The notes: a model not told the origin generated them from the sequence alone. DNA of 46,743 nucleotides from Microcaldota archaeon (GCA_021803425.1 JAJZLN010000014.1:1-46743), one strand, 5' to 3'; shown: positions 33,978-42,783, numbered from the stretch's first letter. Numbers and translations are program-made.

Positions 33978-34847
33978 TTGTTTCACGATGCAAAAACAAG
34001 AGTTGGAGAGGAGGAGCCTTCTAAGAAACTGCATCTTATCCAAGCATTCAGGGACTCTAGCAGAGAGCGTAGTCAGTATAGGAAAGATAAGAAGGAAGGC
34101 CTGCTTCTTGATAAAAACGATTTACTCAGACACGGGGTTAGGAAATTTAAGGCCATGTTTATATACGTAGATATAGATAGCGAAAAAGTGGTAGAGCTTT
34201 ATAATCTGACTCTTGAGGCTTCAGACAAGTTCAAATCCAAGCTAATTAATGCAAAGGCCGATAAATTATCCGATTCAGAAATTTTAATCATGTCAGCAAT
34301 GATAACAATAAACTCAAAAGTTGAATATGTAATGTCGAATAGCCCGTTTGCTAGCTATGTTCATGCCACTCCTCTTGATTATTACATTTCAAACGGAGGT
34401 AATTGCGTTGCAAAATCACTGATGACGCTTGCAGTGATGCAAAGACTGAGAGAGGACGGCCTGATATCCGGTGAATTCGGATTTAAGGCTAACTTCATGA
34501 AAGGCGTACAATACGGCCATATGTATGTTGCATACAGGGGAAATGACACAAAAATGATAATCGATACCACCAATTTGTCTACTACCCAATATGGTACCAA
34601 AGAGATTAACAAACTAATGGAGAAATCGTTAAAAGCCTACGGAGAGTGGAATTACTTCGATACCTCAAAATTACGCAAAAAGTTCATCAGAGATTCAATC
34701 TGGAATTCTGTTCCTATTGCCTTATTCTTACCCTATGTTATTTCCGGCAAAATTCTATTTGACGTACTTGCAGCCGCACTTTCAATCGGCGAAGCATTCA
34801 GCTGGAAAGAATTCAGGCGCAACGTAAATAAACAGAATTTAAGCTGA
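33978..34847 (+). CDS. Transglutaminase-like (papain-fold) protein with C-terminal membrane segment
   Basis: 289 residues from a TTG start at 33978 (an in-frame stop precedes it); ATG 34155 is an alternative that gives 230 residues. 'ISNGGNCVAKSLMTLAVMQR' supplies a candidate catalytic Cys at a helix start, 'GHMYVAYRGN' a His and 'MIIDTTN' an Asp, the order of the transglutaminase-like triad. A hydrophobic segment near 245-270 ('VPIALFLPYVISGKILFDVL') may anchor it. The first ~58 residues are highly charged and would be lost with the ATG start. Archaeal members are mostly uncharacterised thiol proteases or peptidyl transferases. A TATA 'GTATAAATA' lies ~54 bases upstream. It converges with the aIF2-gamma gene, 15 bases away. 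Confidence 0.65.
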   Translation: MFHDAKTRVGEEEPSKKLHLIQAFRDSSRERSQYRKDKKEGLLLDKNDLLRHGVRKFKAMFIYVDIDSEKVVELYNLTLEASDKFKSKLINAKADKLSDSEILIMSAMITINSKVEYVMSNSPFASYVHATPLDYYISNGGNCVAKSLMTLAVMQRLREDGLISGEFGFKANFMKGVQYGHMYVAYRGNDTKMIIDTTNLSTTQYGTKEINKLMEKSLKAYGEWNYFDTSKLRKKFIRDSIWNSVPIALFLPYVISGKILFDVLAAALSIGEAFSWKEFRRNVNKQNLS

Positions 34848-34862
34848 TTAACTCTACGACAT

Positions 34863-36074
34863 CTATTTTCCTAGAACTCCGTATCCTGAAAGCCTCCATC
34901 TCTGTGCAAAGTTCCTCAGCACCGATATCTTCGCGTTTTTGTCAATGCATACCGTATGTTTCAGCTCAAGCTGCAGCTTGTCCCTCTTCGCCTTCTTCAC
35001 GTATCCTACCACTGTACCCGTGCCTATCCCAAGAAGTATTGGCTCGTTTTCCCTGAAAGCCTGTTTTGGTATGTCGCTTCTGTTCAGCGATACATATGAT
35101 ACATCCAGGGATTGCCTAGATTCCGGAAGTTTTCCTGCAAGTCCGACTATCTGTCCGACCAATCCGTCTGCCTTTGCGAAAGACGGGTCGATTTCGGTGC
35201 CTATTGCAACAAGGCCTCCTGCAATCGCTTCGTCAAGCGTCTCCGATCCTGCAGAAAGGCTTTCAATCTTCGTGAATATAGGTTCATATACCTCTTTTCG
35301 TGTTTTGTCTTTTGCAACGTTTATGCCGGGCCTGATTTCTATCTCATCGCCAACCTTGAATTTGCCTCTTATTATGGATCCCCCTACGACTCCTCCGTGC
35401 AAATCCTTTATTTTTGTTCCTGGCCTGTTTACGTCGAATGATCTTGCTACGTACATTATCGGATCGGATTTCATGTCCCTTTCCGGGATTTTAAGCCTTA
35501 CTATCTCCTCAAGCACGGCATCCACGTTCACATTCCTGTTGGCCATCACGGGCACGATTGGCGCATTCTCTATCTTGCTTCCTTTCAGGAACTGTTTTAT
35601 CTGGTTGTAATGCGCTTTTGCCTTTTCAATTCCTACGATGTCTATTTTGGTCTGCACTACAACGACTCTGTCTATGTTCAGAGCATTGATTATCATCAAA
35701 TGCTCTTTGGTCTGCGGCATGGGGCATGGCTCCGTGGATGATATCACAAACAGCGCAGCGTCTATTATGCTAGATCCTGCTATTGCAGTAGCCATGAGCG
35801 TTTCGTGGCCTGGAGAATCGAGAAGCGATATCTTCCTTACTGGCGTAGCAGCTTTCCCGTCCGCGCATGTAGACGTTGTTGTGTAAAAAACGCTTCCATC
35901 CGCTTCGCATTTGCTTATTGTCGCTTCAGCGTATCCGAGCTTTATTGTCATGCTCCTTTTAACGCTTTCGCTGTGGGTGTCGGTCCATGTATGTGTTATT
36001 GCAGCAGTAAGGGTGGTCTTTCCGTGGTCTACATGTCCCAAAGTGCCTATATTGAATTCGCTCTGCTTAAGCAT
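34863..36074 (-). CDS. eif2g: Translation initiation factor aIF2 subunit gamma
   Basis: 403 residues from ATG 36074 ('MLKQSEFNIGTLGHVDHGKT'). The track's extension to 36149 overlaps the S6e gene in another frame and is unlikely. G-motifs: 'GHVDHGKT', 'DSPGHE', 'TKID' in place of the usual NKxD; then EF-Tu-like domains 2 and 3 ('RSFDVNRPGTKI', 'GGVVGGSIIRGKF'). It is the GTPase that delivers initiator Met-tRNA to the small ribosomal subunit. The zinc knuckle between switch I and 'DSPGHE', normally two CxxC pairs, is degenerate here: 'KCEADG' and 'TCADGK' keep one Cys each. It lies 22 bases behind S6e, a conserved archaeal pairing. Confidence 0.95.
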   Translation of the reverse strand: MLKQSEFNIGTLGHVDHGKTTLTAAITHTWTDTHSESVKRSMTIKLGYAEATISKCEADGSVFYTTTSTCADGKAATPVRKISLLDSPGHETLMATAIAGSSIIDAALFVISSTEPCPMPQTKEHLMIINALNIDRVVVVQTKIDIVGIEKAKAHYNQIKQFLKGSKIENAPIVPVMANRNVNVDAVLEEIVRLKIPERDMKSDPIMYVARSFDVNRPGTKIKDLHGGVVGGSIIRGKFKVGDEIEIRPGINVAKDKTRKEVYEPIFTKIESLSAGSETLDEAIAGGLVAIGTEIDPSFAKADGLVGQIVGLAGKLPESRQSLDVSYVSLNRSDIPKQAFRENEPILLGIGTGTVVGYVKKAKRDKLQLELKHTVCIDKNAKISVLRNFAQRWRLSGYGVLGK

Positions 36075-36096
36075 AAAATACCTCAAAGATTTATGT

Positions 36097-36483
36097 TTAC
36101 TCCTTCTTCTCCTTAGGCCTGAATATCTCTTCTGCAGGCTTGCTTCCATATTCCGTTATCACTGTGTTGATTTGTACAGTGTCGGCGCTTATGGTGCTTC
36201 CCCGCACCAGCCTCCTTGTCCTGTATCCTTTTTTAGGATGCCTTATTCCGGGGCCGCTGCCTATAAGGGGCCTCGCCTTCCTCGTCCCCTCTATTTCCGG
36301 CCTTGACGGCGCTCCTGCCGCATCGCTCAGTCCTGTTATCTGCAGTTTATATCCATCAAGCCCTCCTAAAGATCCGTCTATTACGTCTCCCATGGCCTTG
36401 CCTATGACTGTCGTTTCCCTGTCTTTTGGTACGTCTACTTCCGATGTCTTTCCACTTTTTCTGTCTGAATATACCAGTTTCAT
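36097..36483 (-). CDS. rps6e: Small ribosomal subunit protein S6e
   Basis: 128 residues, the archaeal size. Recognisable blocks are 'GYKLQITGLSDAAGAPSRPE', 'GPGIRHPKKGYRTRRLVRG' and 'STISADTVQINTVI'. The Lys/Arg-rich end 'RPKEKKE' is usual. It belongs to the 30S subunit. 'AGATAAATTTTT' about 22 bases upstream, at the end of the CDC48 gene, may be its TATA element, giving a leaderless mRNA shared with aIF2-gamma downstream. Confidence 0.95.
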   Translation of the reverse strand: MKLVYSDRKSGKTSEVDVPKDRETTVIGKAMGDVIDGSLGGLDGYKLQITGLSDAAGAPSRPEIEGTRKARPLIGSGPGIRHPKKGYRTRRLVRGSTISADTVQINTVITEYGSKPAEEIFRPKEKKE

Positions 36484-36504
36484 AAAATCATCTAGCGTAA
36501 AAAT

Positions 36505-38664
36505 TTATCTGTACATCGACTGCGGCTCGTCCTTGAATCTTTTTATCCTTTCGGCCACTTCTTTAGGTATTGCCGGCCTTATCTCGTTTAATGCATGTTC
36601 AAAGTCCGATACATTAATTATATCCCTGTTGTGCCTTATCGCGTTCATTCCTGCTTCCCTGCATAGGTTTTCTATCTCGGCTCCTGTATAATTCTCAGCC
36701 TGTGTGGCTATGCTCTCAAGGTCAACGCTCTTGTCAAGTGGCATACGCTTTGTGTGTATTTTAAGTATATTAAGCCTCGCATCCTGGTCTGGCATCGGTA
36801 TTTCCAGTATCTTGTCAAACCTTCCAGGTCTCAACAGTGCCGGATCTATATCCTCCGGCCTGTTTGTCGCAGCGAGCACCACCACGTTTTTGAGGTCCTG
36901 AAGTCCGTCCATCTCCGTAAGAAGCGTGTCCACGACTCTTTCCGAAACGTGGGAGTCTCCTGCTCCGTCCCCTCCCCTTATTCTAGATATTGAATCTATT
37001 TCATCTATGAATATTATGCATGGGGCTGCAAGCCTAGCCTTCCTGAATATTTCCCTCACTGTTTTTTCGCTCTCACCTACATACTTCGACAGCACTTCAG
37101 GTCCCTTTATCGATATGAAATTAGATTCCCTTTCGGTCGCCACCGCTTTTGCAAGCAGTGTCTTTCCGGTTCCAGGCGGACCAACCAAAAGCACACCCTT
37201 TACCGGCCGTATTCCCATCTTTTCGAATGATTCAGGATGCTTCAGAGGAAATTCTATGGTCTCCTTCAATTCGTTCTTTGTAGTTTCAAGCGCGCCTATG
37301 TCGCTCCAGTGCACATTCGGCCTCTCTACGAACACCTCCCTTAGTGCGCTCGGTTGTATGTTTCTCATTGCATCTATGAAATTCTCCCTTGAAACCTTCA
37401 GATTAAGCAGTATATCGCTCGGTATTGACTGTTTGTCAGCTATTTTAGGCAGGATGCTCCTCAGCGTGGACATTGCGGCTTCCCTTACAAGCGCATTCAG
37501 GTCTGCGCCCGTGTATCCGTGAGTTATGTCTGCAAGTTCGTCCACCTTTACATCTTCTGTCAACGGCATGTTTCTTGTGTGGATCTGTAGTATCATCTTT
37601 CTGGCGCCCCTGCTCGGCACCCCTATCTCAATCTCCCTGTCGAATCTTCCAGGCCTCCTGAGTGCCGGATCTATTGCATCCGGCCTGTTTGTCGCGGCAA
37701 GTACTATGACCTGGCCCCGCGTCCCCATGCCGTCCATCAGGGTGAGCAGCTGCGATACCATTCTTCTCTCGACTTCATTTGTGGATTCCTCCCTCTTTGG
37801 CGCTATGGCATCAATCTCATCCATGAATATTATCGACGGCGATTTTTCATTCGCAGTCTTGAATATCTCCCTGAGCTTCTCTTCGCTTTCCCCTACAAAT
37901 TTGCTGACGAGCTCCGGTCCAGATATCGATATGAAGTTAGCATCGCTTTCATTTGCCACCGCTTTTGCAAGCAGTGTCTTTCCGGTTCCAGGCGGTCCGA
38001 AGAGCAGCACTCCTTTCGGGGGCTCTATCCCAAGCCTTTCAAATAATTCAGGATACCTTATCGGAAGCTCCACCATCTCCCTTATCTTCTGTTTTGCATC
38101 CTCAAGTCCACCTATATCTTCATAATGGACATCTCCTATCTTTACTGCCGATTCGGGCACTGGCTCTGTCCTAACAACGAAGTTTGTGGTGTTTGCAACC
38201 TTTGCTATTCCGTGAGGCAGCACCTGTATCACTACGAAATTAAATACTATCCCGAACATCGGTATTGGAACCGAGTCACCTTTTGAGAGGGGCCGGCCTT
38301 CAAGCCTCCTTTTTGCATATTCCGAGAAATCCGGTGAGAGCGGCGGCTTCTGTCCTGGCGGAGGCGCTATGACTACCCTTTCAGCATCTTTCACTACCGC
38401 CTTTGATACGAAAATTTTGTCCCCAATTCCCACTCCAAGGTTCTGCCTAAGGTAGCCGTCTATGCGTATGAATCCAAGGCCTTCATCGCTAGGATGTGCC
38501 TGCCATGCTATTGCAGCTGAGGTTTTTGTCTTTCCCTTCATTTCAAGTATGTCTCCTATTTCTATCTCCAATGCGCTTCTTGATTTTGAGTCTATTCTTG
38601 CAATGCTCCTGCCAGAGTCAGTGACTAATGCGTCTGCAACTGTGAGTTCTATAGAATTTGGCAT
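36505..38664 (-). CDS. cdc48: CDC48/p97 (VAT)-type AAA+ unfoldase
   Basis: 720 residues from ATG 38664 ('[13 protein letters not shown]'); the track's 11-residue extension is an unlikely start upstream of the TATA-like 'TTTATATATAAG'. The N-domain (~1-180, double-psi barrel plus '[13 protein letters not shown]') is followed by two AAA+ domains, each with Walker A 'GPPGTGKT' (first at 223-230), Walker B 'IIFMDEID' / 'IIFIDEID', pore loops 'KFVGES' / 'KYVGES', and 'AATNRPD'/'AATNRPE' sensor regions. It extracts and unfolds proteins for the proteasome. The C-terminus is short and lacks the eukaryotic HbYX-like tail but ends 'SMYR', with a penultimate Tyr. Confidence 0.96.
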   Translation of the reverse strand: MPNSIELTVADALVTDSGRSIARIDSKSRSALEIEIGDILEMKGKTKTSAAIAWQAHPSDEGLGFIRIDGYLRQNLGVGIGDKIFVSKAVVKDAERVVIAPPPGQKPPLSPDFSEYAKRRLEGRPLSKGDSVPIPMFGIVFNFVVIQVLPHGIAKVANTTNFVVRTEPVPESAVKIGDVHYEDIGGLEDAKQKIREMVELPIRYPELFERLGIEPPKGVLLFGPPGTGKTLLAKAVANESDANFISISGPELVSKFVGESEEKLREIFKTANEKSPSIIFMDEIDAIAPKREESTNEVERRMVSQLLTLMDGMGTRGQVIVLAATNRPDAIDPALRRPGRFDREIEIGVPSRGARKMILQIHTRNMPLTEDVKVDELADITHGYTGADLNALVREAAMSTLRSILPKIADKQSIPSDILLNLKVSRENFIDAMRNIQPSALREVFVERPNVHWSDIGALETTKNELKETIEFPLKHPESFEKMGIRPVKGVLLVGPPGTGKTLLAKAVATERESNFISIKGPEVLSKYVGESEKTVREIFRKARLAAPCIIFIDEIDSISRIRGGDGAGDSHVSERVVDTLLTEMDGLQDLKNVVVLAATNRPEDIDPALLRPGRFDKILEIPMPDQDARLNILKIHTKRMPLDKSVDLESIATQAENYTGAEIENLCREAGMNAIRHNRDIINVSDFEHALNEIRPAIPKEVAERIKRFKDEPQSMYR

Positions 38665-38820
38665 CAAAAAACACTTATATATAAATAAAAACGACAAAGG
38701 ATATAAATGTTATTCGCAGTAGCAGCATGCACGATTCGCCGCCCTTGCACTGTCATAAATCATTTTAAATATCTTTCTGCATACTTAATACCGTCAATTT
38801 TAAGCTATTCAGGTGTATTC

Positions 38821-38973
38821 ATGGGGAAATTTCCGCAGGCAGACGAAGTTCTTGTAAGTATGGTAATATGCAGGAAATGCAAGGCCAGGAACAAGGCAGG
38901 AATAGAGAAATGCAGGAAGTGCGGATCCCCGTACCTAAGGCCCAAGCGTAAGGATAAAAGAGTAAAGAAATAA
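38821..38973 (+). CDS. rpl40e: Large ribosomal subunit protein L40e
   Basis: 50 residues from ATG 38821, with AGGTG six bases upstream; the track's extension to 38707 runs through promoter DNA. 'MGKFPQADEVLVSMVICRKC' and 'CRKCGSPYLRPKRKDKR' give the CxxC...CxxC zinc finger and the conserved 'LRPKRKD' tail. It binds 23S rRNA in the 50S subunit. A TATA-like 'TTTTAAATAT' lies at ~38763, ~55 bases before the start. Confidence 0.93.
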   Translation: MGKFPQADEVLVSMVICRKCKARNKAGIEKCRKCGSPYLRPKRKDKRVKK

Positions 38974-39001
38974 TGTCATATCTGATGTTCAAAGTGATTA
39001 A

Positions 39002-39217
39002 ATGGTAGATTTGAACCCTATGGAAAGCATTGTTGTGCAGGCCATGAAGGAGCTTGGCGCAACAAGCGATGACAAGAAGAAGACGGCAGATGACATAGCA
39101 AAGAAGTGCAACAGGCCAAAAAGCATGATAAGCAACATTCTCGTGGAACTTGACAGGAAAGGAGTAATAAAGAGAGTGGTAAGGGAAAAAGCTTCAGGAT
39201 ATTACGTAAAGTCTTAA
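39002..39217 (+). CDS. Minimal winged-helix protein
   Basis: 71 residues, a lone winged helix: 'TADDIAKKCNRPKSMISNIL' (helix-turn-helix), 'VELDRKGVIKRVVREKASGY' (recognition end plus wing). Basic, no other domain. Probably binds DNA as a small regulator or as a chromatin-like protein. It lies 28 bases behind L40e and 22 before the next gene, so it may be part of a short operon with both. Confidence 0.75.
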   Translation: MVDLNPMESIVVQAMKELGATSDDKKKTADDIAKKCNRPKSMISNILVELDRKGVIKRVVREKASGYYVKS

Positions 39218-39239
39218 TTCTAAATGCGGCAGATCTAAA

Positions 39240-40151
39240 ATGTCTGAAGAAGATTCCATAGATTTCTTTGCAAAATACAAGGACTGGTCAGTTGCAAGGA
39301 GCATAAAATGCACCAGCTCTGCTTCAGCGAAGGACGTATCCGCTTATCTTGCGTCCCTGCGCGAGGAAGTTGCCGAAAAGGCATTTTCAGTTCTTGGCAT
39401 AGACTCAAAATCTCTGTATTCATATTCAGAAAATATGACGAAGTCCCTGAAAGCCGGCGATTATTCCTCACTTGTTAACATATACAAGTCCCTTGGATCC
39501 GCAGAGCATGAAACGGAAATAAACAAATCTGCTGCCGGGCGCGAGGAGCTCAAGCCTTTTGCAAAGGCATATTTGTTTAGGTCTGCTGTGCGAAGGCTAG
39601 GGCTTCTATGGTATATAACAGGCGATTATGAAGCTTTCAAGGGAGCCAAGGCGGCGCAGAAACAGAGTGCAGCTGCGCCATTCACTTCAGAAGGTATATC
39701 ATTCATGGCAAAGTACAAGGAATGGGTATCAATAAAGAAGCTTTCAATTCATGAAAATACTAAGCCCGAAGAGGTATCGGCTCATCTATCATCGATACGC
39801 ATGGCTGTGGACAGGAAGACAGCCCAGATATTGGGCGTGAATACGGAAAGCCTGGATGCATATGCATACAATGTCACGGAAAACATGCGTAAGAGCGCAG
39901 CTAATCTGGAAAAGATCACAAATACGCTATGCTCCTCCGAAGCCAAAAAGGAAATAGACTCTGCATCCGGAGGTGACGCTTCATTAAGGAATGCCGCAAT
40001 AATATACCTTTTCAGCAAGATGCTGCAGAACATAAAGGTTGACCTTGAGGTAAGCCCCGATACCCTGATGGACATGTTCCCTGGGCTGAAGATTCCAAAG
40101 CCAAAAGGCAGGATGCCTGGACAAAAGAAGATGCTGAAAAAGAAGCAGTAG
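39240..40151 (+). CDS. Unknown helical protein with two ~110-residue repeats
   Basis: 303 residues. Two halves align: 'FFAKYKDWSVARSIKCTSSA' (from residue ~9) with 'FMAKYKEWVSIKKLSIHENT' (from ~155), then 'VSAYLASLREEVAEKAFSVL' with 'VSAHLSSIRMAVDRKTAQIL', 'GIDSKSLYSYSENMTKS' with 'GVNTESLDAYAYNVTEN', and 'AKAYLFRSAVRRL' with 'AAIIYLFSKMLQNI'. So the gene arose by internal duplication. The product is soluble and helical with a basic tail ('GRMPGQKKMLKKKQ') that could bind RNA. No family recognised. It directly precedes tRNA-Pro. Confidence 0.7.
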   Translation: MSEEDSIDFFAKYKDWSVARSIKCTSSASAKDVSAYLASLREEVAEKAFSVLGIDSKSLYSYSENMTKSLKAGDYSSLVNIYKSLGSAEHETEINKSAAGREELKPFAKAYLFRSAVRRLGLLWYITGDYEAFKGAKAAQKQSAAAPFTSEGISFMAKYKEWVSIKKLSIHENTKPEEVSAHLSSIRMAVDRKTAQILGVNTESLDAYAYNVTENMRKSAANLEKITNTLCSSEAKKEIDSASGGDASLRNAAIIYLFSKMLQNIKVDLEVSPDTLMDMFPGLKIPKPKGRMPGQKKMLKKKQ

Positions 40152-40156
40152 CCAAC

Positions 40157-40166
40157 ATTTTATAAA
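40157..40166 (+). promoter_or_regulatory. TATA box of tRNA-Pro
   Basis: 'ATTTTATAAA' is centred about 31 bases before the mature tRNA 5' end and starts six bases behind the upstream stop codon. Confidence 0.55.
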
Positions 40167-40191
40167 GTTGCAAATCTTATACTTACAGTGC

Positions 40192-40264
40192 GGGGAGTTA
40201 GGCTAGCTTGGTAGGCTTTGAGCTTTGGGAGTTCAAGACCCGTGTTCAAATCACGGACTCCCCG
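40192..40264 (+). tRNA. tRNA-Pro (anticodon UGG)
   Basis: 73 bases fold into a complete cloverleaf: acceptor GGGGAGT/ACTCCCC (7 bp), D-arm GGCT/GGCT with G-T wobbles and AG...GGTA loop, anticodon arm TGAGC-TTTGGGA-GTTCA (loop positions 34-36 are TGG), a 4-base variable loop, and T-arm CCGTG-TTCAAAT-CACGG. G37 fits tRNA-Pro. Discriminator is G. CCA is not encoded and there is no intron. Confidence 0.93.
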
Positions 40265-40377
40265 TTTCTCCTTCGCCATGAAAAATTTTCAAAGACAATA
40301 CAAAAAGCTTAATACATATTTAGATATAGAAACTCTGTAGCAAAGAACACAGATAACTTCGTATAAGATATGATAAA

Positions 40378-40624
40378 ATGGGTTTCTTTAATAAATAGGA
40401 AAGATTGCAGAAAAAATGGATAAGGTAAACAGCGAACTGGACCGCTGTCAGGACAGGCTTAAAGACATAAAAGAGGGAAAGAGCTTCGGCAGCCTCATAT
40501 TAATAAAAAATGCGCTGGGCCCCATATGGATCGGGCCTGAGAATGTTTTGCTGGAAAAACACATTAAAAATTAGATGCGCAGAAAGCAAAGCTTGAACTG
40601 AAGCTTGGAATAAGAAAAGAATAA
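40378..40624 (+). pseudogene. Decayed small coiled-coil gene with two frame breaks
   Basis: Three overlapping frames read as one ~80-residue charged helical protein: 'MGFFNK' (from ATG 40378) stops at a TAG, but a +1 base would join it to 'IGKIAEKMDKVNSELDRC'; that frame stops at 40574 after 'LLEKHIKN', where a second shift continues 'LDAQKAKLELKLGIRKE' to TAA 40624. The open middle part (40416-40574, 52 aa) is the longest intact piece. The simplest reading is a pseudogene with two single-base indels behind tRNA-Pro. Assembly error is possible. Confidence 0.45.
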
Positions 40625-40885
40625 AACAGTCCCTTAATAGTTAAAGCAAGGCGGTCTTTGACAAGTGTCTCCTAAACGGTTTTTGACCGGATTTAAATAT
40701 GACATGCTATATGGACAGTCGCTCATCTGATTGTTGGAACTCGAGACAGCGGCTCAATCCAAGCCATAAGGCCAGAGCAGAATTGCAACGCCTTTGTTTA
40801 TGAAGAATAAGTGCGGTTTCTAGACCAAAATCTGCCTTGGAATAAACTGCAATACACTATCCATTCGTTTATTTTTTTTCTGTTG
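40625..40885. other. Gene-poor stretch with an orphan promoter-like element
   Basis: No convincing gene. Two 11-mers CGGTCTTTGAC (40652) and CGGTTTTTGAC (40677), 25 bases apart, precede a TATA-like GATTTAAATAT. The only ORF behind it is 34 codons (40699-40803), which includes the 18-base string TCAATCCAAGCCATAAGG that also occurs in the aspartokinase gene near 45045. The remainder to 40885 shows nothing. Confidence 0.35.
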
Positions 40886-41518
40886 TCAGCGCCTTAGCGA
40901 CAGCGCAAGCTGCGATGAAAGTTCATTTACAATGCGCTTTTCAAGCTCTGATATACTGTAATTAGGGTTAATTTTTATTATAACAGATGCATGTTTGCTG
41001 TCTATTTCTTTATATCGACCGTATACCTCTAATGCATAAGACAATGCATCATCTCCCCGTACATTCGAGCTGCTGTCTCTCCGTTCATTTCTAAGCCTAA
41101 GCCTGTCAGACAGGAATGAGGCAGGGTCATCTATCAGATTTAGGTTAGGCACCACTGCCATGAGTTTTGCAGAAGCATTTTCTGCTGCAGTGCTTGCCAT
41201 ATCATGATATTCCTCTTTGGAGTGCGTTGCAACCACTGCTACTGCGCTTTGTTTATTCAATTCTATCTCAGCTCTTCTATACATCTCTTTATAGCACTTC
41301 AACATGACCTCCCTTTCCCTCTCATTGGGAAGTATCACTCCTACCTCCTCCCTGGGACATATTTCAGCCCTGATATCATCGATATCTATAACCGCTATTC
41401 CAAGCGTATTGCAAACATTTTTTGCAAGAATAGTCTTTCCAGTTAGGCAAGGTCCAGCAAAAACTACCAATGTCTTACTTTTGTTGGCACCGGCGTCAGG
41501 ATTGCTATGTATCTTCAT
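40886..41518 (-). CDS. P-loop kinase-like ATP-binding protein
   Basis: 210 residues. Walker A 'FAGPCLTGKTILAKNV' (~20-35) and 'AVIDIDDIRAE' form the start of an AAA_33/zeta-toxin/adenylate-kinase-like fold; 'AVVATHSKEEYHD' is the second core strand, and 'DRLRLRNERRDSS' is a lid-like Arg-rich helix. Members phosphorylate small molecules or nucleic acid ends; the substrate is not deducible here. It is a single gene in the patch behind the tRNA, with 89 bases free of genes upstream. There is no antitoxin-like partner beside it, so a toxin role is not supported. Confidence 0.7.
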   Translation of the reverse strand: MKIHSNPDAGANKSKTLVVFAGPCLTGKTILAKNVCNTLGIAVIDIDDIRAEICPREEVGVILPNEREREVMLKCYKEMYRRAEIELNKQSAVAVVATHSKEEYHDMASTAAENASAKLMAVVPNLNLIDDPASFLSDRLRLRNERRDSSSNVRGDDALSYALEVYGRYKEIDSKHASVIIKINPNYSISELEKRIVNELSSQLALSLRR

Positions 41519-41607
41519 AAACTATGTGTTATATTTCTTCATATAAAAATATTTACATTGCCTGCATTATTTGACGAATATGGGCTGCATAACGCCAAAT
41601 AAGCCAT

Positions 41608-42783
41608 TCAAAGCCTATTTACGTAATCCTCATATCCAAATCTCCTGACAACCTTTACCCTTCCGCTTTCCTTGCTGTATAATGCTATTGAGGGGTGCTT
41701 TACCCCATTGAACATTGTCGTCTTTACCATAGAGTAATGCGCCATGTCAAGGAACACAAGCCTGTCTCCTATTTTCAGTTCATTCGGAAAGGAATAATCT
41801 CCTATAACATCTCCGGCAAGGCATGTGAGCCCTCCAAGCCTGTACGTATAATCCTGCTCTCCAGGCTTTCCTGCGCCTATTATGTTCGGCCTGTAAGGCT
41901 GTGCAAGTACATCCGGCATATGCGCCTCTGCCGAAGTGTCCAGTATTGCTATGTTCTTCTTGTTTTTCTTAATGTCGAGGACAGTGGATACAAGCACTCC
42001 CGCATTCAATGCAACTGCCTCTCCAGGTTCAAGATGCACCTGCACTTCATACTTCCTCTTGAAATCATTGACTGTCCGTATAAGCAATTCTATGTTATAA
42101 TCCTGCCTGGTTATATGGTGGCCTCCGCCGAAATTTACCCATTTCATGCCTTTTATGTACTTACCGTATCTTTTTTCAAACTCCTTTAGTACTACTACAA
42201 GCGATTCCGCATTCTGTTCGCACAGTGCGTGGAAATGGAGTCCATCTACAAGTTCAAGGTCCTCTTCAACTATATCCTCAGGCAGAACTCCAAGCCTAGA
42301 TCCAGGCAATGTGGTGTTATATAGCTTTGTTTTCACTTCAGAATGGCCAGGATTCACCCTAAGTCCTATCTCCAGTTTCTTGTCTTTATCTAATGCGAAG
42401 CGTCCATATCTCTTTAACTGACCTGAAGAATTGAATATTACAGCATTTGAATACTTGATTACCCTTTTTATGTCCTCGTCAGAATAAGCCACAGCAAATG
42501 TGTGCACCTCCTTTCCAAACTTCTCATAACCTAGCCGTGCTTCTATAGGTCCGCTTGCACACACTCCATCGAGATATTGCCTTATTATAGGGAAGGTGCT
42601 GTGCATTGCAAATGCCTTAAGCGCAAGGAGTATCTTTGCGCCTGTTTTTTCTTTCACATATGACAGTGTCTTAAGATTTCTCTTTATGGCATCCTCGCTT
42701 ATCAAAAAGCATGGACTATCAACGCAATCAGTTATATTTTTTGGAAAATCCTCTAATGCATCATTGTAAAAGTGCTTATTCAT
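41608..42783 (-). CDS. nspC: Carboxynorspermidine/carboxyspermidine decarboxylase
   Basis: 391 residues, PLP-dependent alanine-racemase-fold decarboxylase. 'ILLALKAFAMHSTFPI' carries the PLP Lys, 'VDGLHFHALCEQNAESL' and 'WVNFGGGHHITRQDY' the phosphate-binding region, 'HLEPGEAVALNAGVL' the Glu-Pro-Gly loop and 'LTCLAGDVIGDYSF' the catalytic Cys-x-x-Gly-Asp. It converts carboxy(nor)spermidine to (nor)spermidine plus CO2. It lies 11 bases behind the gene for the enzyme that makes its substrate. No ornithine/arginine decarboxylase specificity motif is seen, and the NspC-type 'GLHFHALCEQ' distinguishes it. Confidence 0.93.
   Translation of the reverse strand: MNKHFYNDALEDFPKNITDCVDSPCFLISEDAIKRNLKTLSYVKEKTGAKILLALKAFAMHSTFPIIRQYLDGVCASGPIEARLGYEKFGKEVHTFAVAYSDEDIKRVIKYSNAVIFNSSGQLKRYGRFALDKDKKLEIGLRVNPGHSEVKTKLYNTTLPGSRLGVLPEDIVEEDLELVDGLHFHALCEQNAESLVVVLKEFEKRYGKYIKGMKWVNFGGGHHITRQDYNIELLIRTVNDFKRKYEVQVHLEPGEAVALNAGVLVSTVLDIKKNKKNIAILDTSAEAHMPDVLAQPYRPNIIGAGKPGEQDYTYRLGGLTCLAGDVIGDYSFPNELKIGDRLVFLDMAHYSMVKTTMFNGVKHPSIALYSKESGRVKVVRRFGYEDYVNRL

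Noticed and set aside
33871-34170. 99-aa ORF overlapping the transglutaminase-like gene
   Set aside because: It overlaps the start of a longer gene in another frame, has no recognisable domain and looks compositionally random.
36074-36149. N-terminal extension of aIF2-gamma in the ORF track
   Set aside because: It runs through the S6e stop region, and the family starts at the conserved 'GTLGHVDHGKT' with only a few residues before it.
40886-41518. Zeta-toxin of a toxin-antitoxin pair
   Set aside because: Only general P-loop kinase features are visible and there is no neighbouring antitoxin-like gene.
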